Shown in pieces: positions 20,437 through 22,834 of a DNA stretch of 22,834 nt; the first letter of the stretch is position 1, and each line of letters starts with the position of its first letter. Below the pieces are notes generated by a model, which saw nothing but the letters and a program-made list of their open reading frames with translations, had not been told where the DNA came from and ran no database searches. Source of the stretch: Haplosporangium gracile (taxonomy: Eukaryota > Mortierellomycota > Mortierellomycetes > Mortierellales > Mortierellaceae); assembly GCA_015499985.1 (NCBI GenBank), contig JAAAUF010000468.1, positions 9,371 to 32,204 of the forward strand, read 5' to 3'. Position numbers and translations under genes: made by a program.

Positions 20437-21399
20437 TTACCACAGACCAAAAAAGCTAAACCCATATCCTGATCCGGGCGCCTTGCTTCCCCTATGCAAT
20501 TTGTAACACTCCAAAATATGCTGTCCCGCCGTCGTAGCCCGCAACTCCTCCATATACTTCCTCCCTTCAGGTCTCAACGTATCCATCCTCGGCACCCAGG
20601 CTCCATACCCATCCTCCTCCGTCACTCCTACCACAAGAGCACCCAAACTGGCCAACGTCAAATCTGCAGCCGTAAACTGGTTCCCGACAAGATACGCTGG
20701 TCCAGGAGGGCCTGACTCGAGAACTCGTGAGATGTGTTCAAACTCCCGCTTGAGAACATCCCTCGATCGGGAGGCCGAGGTCTCGTTGATACGTATCACC
20801 TTGCATAACATCCAGCTGAAAAGGGGAAGGAACAGGCTCCAGATCCAGGTTTGCAACTTGCCGGCGTTGTCGTGTTGGCCCAGGGATCGAGCCACAGACC
20901 TGGGGGATTGGAGCAGGATTTCGTAATACATCACTCGGCGGACATGGGGGCCGATCATGGTGTTGAACCGTTCCTCCAATGCCTGGATTTTGGTCTTTGA
21001 TGCCTCATCGTTTGAGTACAAGTTGGGCGATGCTGAACTTCTACCGTTGCTGTTGGCGGGTGCTGCATACTGATCCGAGAGGAACTCGAGAATCTTTGCC
21101 GAGTCGTTGAAAGCAATGGTCTCCCTCTCGTTGTCCTTATTGTTGTCGGACTCGATGGTGAGGTGAGGGGTAACAAAGACACTGGATCCGGGGGAGGGGC
21201 GTTTCTTAGCCTTGTGCTTGAACATCGAGATCATGTGACATATGGGGAGGGAGCGATATTCGATGTAAGGGACTTTATAGTAATCGAGTGCCCAGCGAGC
21301 CTTTTCGTTATAGTGCGAGAAGGCAATCGACCGCAGGATGAGGGCGGTTGTCTGACTGTGCTTGTCCTGTCCCTGACCTGTGGTTGTATTGATCGACAT
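20437..21399 (-). CDS. Glutathione S-transferase-fold protein
   Basis: Single-exon gene of 320 aa starting MSINTTTGQ. The frame stays open to an ATG at 21483 (28 more residues), but 21399 is preferred because the extra residues look like leader sequence. The N-terminal thioredoxin-like domain (about 17-110) has LILRSIAFSHYNEKARWALD followed by VPYIEYRSLPI, the GST_N pattern. The Ser of SHYNEKAR sits where many GSTs place the catalytic Ser or Cys. The linker is Asn/Ser-rich. The helical C-terminal domain carries AYLVGNQFTAADLTLASLGA, the GST_C N-capping-box pattern (FTAAD). A hydrophobic stretch, IWSLFLPLFSWMLCKV, lies before it and may contact membrane. Members conjugate glutathione or act as thiol reductases; the substrate cannot be inferred. 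A transposon relic ends 224 nt upstream of the chosen start, so the promoter is short or shared with that relic. Confidence 0.85.
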   Translation of the reverse strand: MSINTTTGQGQDKHSQTTALILRSIAFSHYNEKARWALDYYKVPYIEYRSLPICHMISMFKHKAKKRPSPGSSVFVTPHLTIESDNNKDNERETIAFNDSAKILEFLSDQYAAPANSNGRSSASPNLYSNDEASKTKIQALEERFNTMIGPHVRRVMYYEILLQSPRSVARSLGQHDNAGKLQTWIWSLFLPLFSWMLCKVIRINETSASRSRDVLKREFEHISRVLESGPPGPAYLVGNQFTAADLTLASLGALVVGVTEEDGYGAWVPRMDTLRPEGRKYMEELRATTAGQHILECYKLHRGSKAPGSGYGFSFFGLW

Positions 21400-21623
21400 C
21401 TTGATGTTCCTTGATTGGTTGGTGGCGAAGAAAAGGATGAAGGGAGAAGGATGTTCGAGCCGAATATTAAGGCTGGAGGACAATGGGTGCCTTAATTACG
21501 TCACCGAAGCGACTCGGCACAGCATCCACTGCCCCTACCTGCACTAATGTGTGTGGGCGAACCAACACGCGAACATGAAAAACTAGACTACTTCTGCGCA
21601 CTCTTTCCACCGCGCGCCGGGCT

Positions 21624-22834
21624 TTAGCTAAAGGCAATGGCAGACCTCTTTGGTCGGCCTTGAGTTCCGTCTGTGGTGCTTGAGATAGAGGCAGGCCGTT
21701 TTCGATGCCCTGGCGATCGACTCGTTGTGCTAGCGCTCTCGCTGCCGCCGCTTCCAGGGGCTGTGTTCGAGAGTGTACTCGATCCGGCGCCGGCACTAGC
21801 CATCCAAGGAAGAGATCCGTCCGGAGCCACAGGCTGGAAGTACTCTGGACGTTACTGCTTCTTAAGATATCCTCGCATAAGCTTGGCCATGTTCTCTACC
21901 GCCATAACGTCACGGTAGTGATAAATATGGCACGTTGGACGAAAGAAACGGCGAAGAGCGACCTGGGCGACGAAGAGCCCACAGTGAGGACATTTCCTAC
22001 TCGTGTAATATTCATTGAGTCCAGCGACCAGGTAACCCACCTAATTTGAAGCGAAACGGGCAATCATATTAATTATTTTGTGTTTGATGTGCGGATGACA
22101 AGTTTCGCAGATTGTTAATCCCTAATGATATTTTTGAATTCATGGTTATCTCTGCACAAAAAAAGATAGGAAAGTGGAGTCAAAAGAGGAGAGTCCACTC
22201 CTGATCGAGAACTTGTTCAGTCCTACTCCAATCAAGACAGGGTTTGCTGGATCATGTCGACGCCCAATACTTCCTCCAACGATACCAAGGAGGCGGTCGG
22301 CAAGCAGTTAGTACTCATACTGACGGGCACGCTCCATGTCCAACTTGTGGCATTTGTGCAGCTGGTTGCGGTCCGCATAGAACTCCAATAGTCTCTCCTC
22401 TATTCGCCTCAGCTCTGCAGTGTAGTTGATTACACTCGCCCCCTCGCCTTTCAAAGGTGGAAGTCCAGTCTCGATTCCTGCAATCGTTCGCTGTTCCTCA
22501 CCCACATCCAGCAACGTCTGCTTCTCGCCCTCCAACCATCGACGGAAGCGGAATGTTGGTTAATACACCGCCTTTTGCTTCGCCGTCAGATTGTAAAATA
22601 CCGTCCTTGTCGACACCAGAGGCGAGGTTATTGTCTGTTGATCTGGAGTTGAAGCTGAGATGGGGATAGAACGAGAGATAGAGGATGTCGACGTTGCTGC
22701 CGCTTCCACAGAGGTAGCAACGATTCCTTCCATGCTTGAAGTCGCCCTGTCGACCTCCTTGTCGTTTTCAGTCCTGAGAGAGTCGTCCGGAATATCCGCA
22801 AAGGCGCCAACGACACACGCTTTCCCGCCATCCA
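21624..22834 (-). pseudogene. Decayed TnpB/Fanzor-like RuvC and zinc-ribbon transposon protein (5' end beyond window)
   Basis: A continuous minus-strand frame broken by three TAA codons, at 22560-22562, 22308-22310 and 21852-21854, plus one interruption. It opens at the window edge with DGGKACVVGAFAD, which fits a RuvC-I motif with its Asp. A Ser/Thr-rich insert follows, then PTFRFRRWLEGEKQTLLDVG, INYTAELRRIEERLLEFY, and LLADRLLGIVGGSIGRRHD with PVLIGVGLNKF. After a 108-nt AT-rich break, GYLVAGLNEYYTSRKCPHCG begins the zinc ribbon, ending in YRDVMAVENM, whose Asp fits RuvC-III. In the ribbon's second half only one Cys (RPTC) remains where CxxC is expected. The frame continues past the last stop to SLPWMASAGAGS and a stop at 21624. 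OrfB/TnpB/Fanzor proteins are RNA-guided nucleases carried by transposons. Assignment rests on motif order and my memory of similar Mortierella proteins, not on a search. It is non-functional as read. Confidence 0.6.
22041..22148 (-). other. AT-rich interruption in the transposon relic, possibly a decayed intron
   Basis: Between coding-like FLSFFVQR and GYLVAGLNEY there are about 108 nt with stops in the reading frame and clearly higher A/T content. The 3' end (CAAATTAG|GTG) looks like a splice acceptor, and a TTAAC branch-like motif is present. The 5' side shows AG|ATAACC, where a normal donor would read GTAACC, so the donor may be mutated; the phase does not close cleanly. A small insertion is the alternative. 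Confidence 0.4.

Overview
This is a piece of a eukaryotic nuclear genome, almost certainly from a filamentous early-diverging fungus. Mortierellomycota (Mortierella and relatives) is the best guess. The genes carry short GT-AG introns of about 100-265 nt. Intergenic DNA is rich in A/T homopolymers and purine/pyrimidine tracts. There is an ERG24-type sterol reductase and a KHA1-type cation/H+ antiporter, and two relics resemble gene families that I recall as expanded in Mortierella. That taxonomic call is an inference from protein character, not from a marker gene.

Every gene or relic I can support lies on the minus strand. From left to right: 1-3462 has no recognisable gene; 3463-5289 is a decayed F-box/LRR-like pseudogene with repeated frameshifts and stops; 5621-8894 is an intact three-exon KHA1/CPA2 K+(Na+)/H+ antiporter whose first intron is a GC-AG intron; 8895-14207 is a 5.3 kb stretch with simple repeats but no recognisable gene; 14208-16000 is a four-exon C-14 sterol reductase (ERG24); 16200-19622 is a five-exon protein with two PH domains; 20437-21399 is a single-exon GST-fold protein; 21624-22834 is the C-terminal part of a decayed RuvC/zinc-ribbon (TnpB/Fanzor-like) transposon protein cut by the right window edge.

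The intact genes look like housekeeping functions (ion/pH homeostasis, ergosterol synthesis, phosphoinositide or membrane targeting, glutathione-linked chemistry) and show no sign of forming one pathway. Expected intergenic distances and separate splice structures argue for independent transcription. The two relics mark this as a region where duplicated or mobile gene families were inserted or copied and then decayed.

The items most worth a second look are the Fanzor-like relic, whose three in-frame stops are all TAA where Gln (CAA) would fit; the PH gene, in which both PH domains are split by a phase-0 intron at the same structural position; and the antiporter's GC-AG intron, whose retention would still give an in-frame start. 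No tRNA, rRNA or CRISPR array was found by eye.
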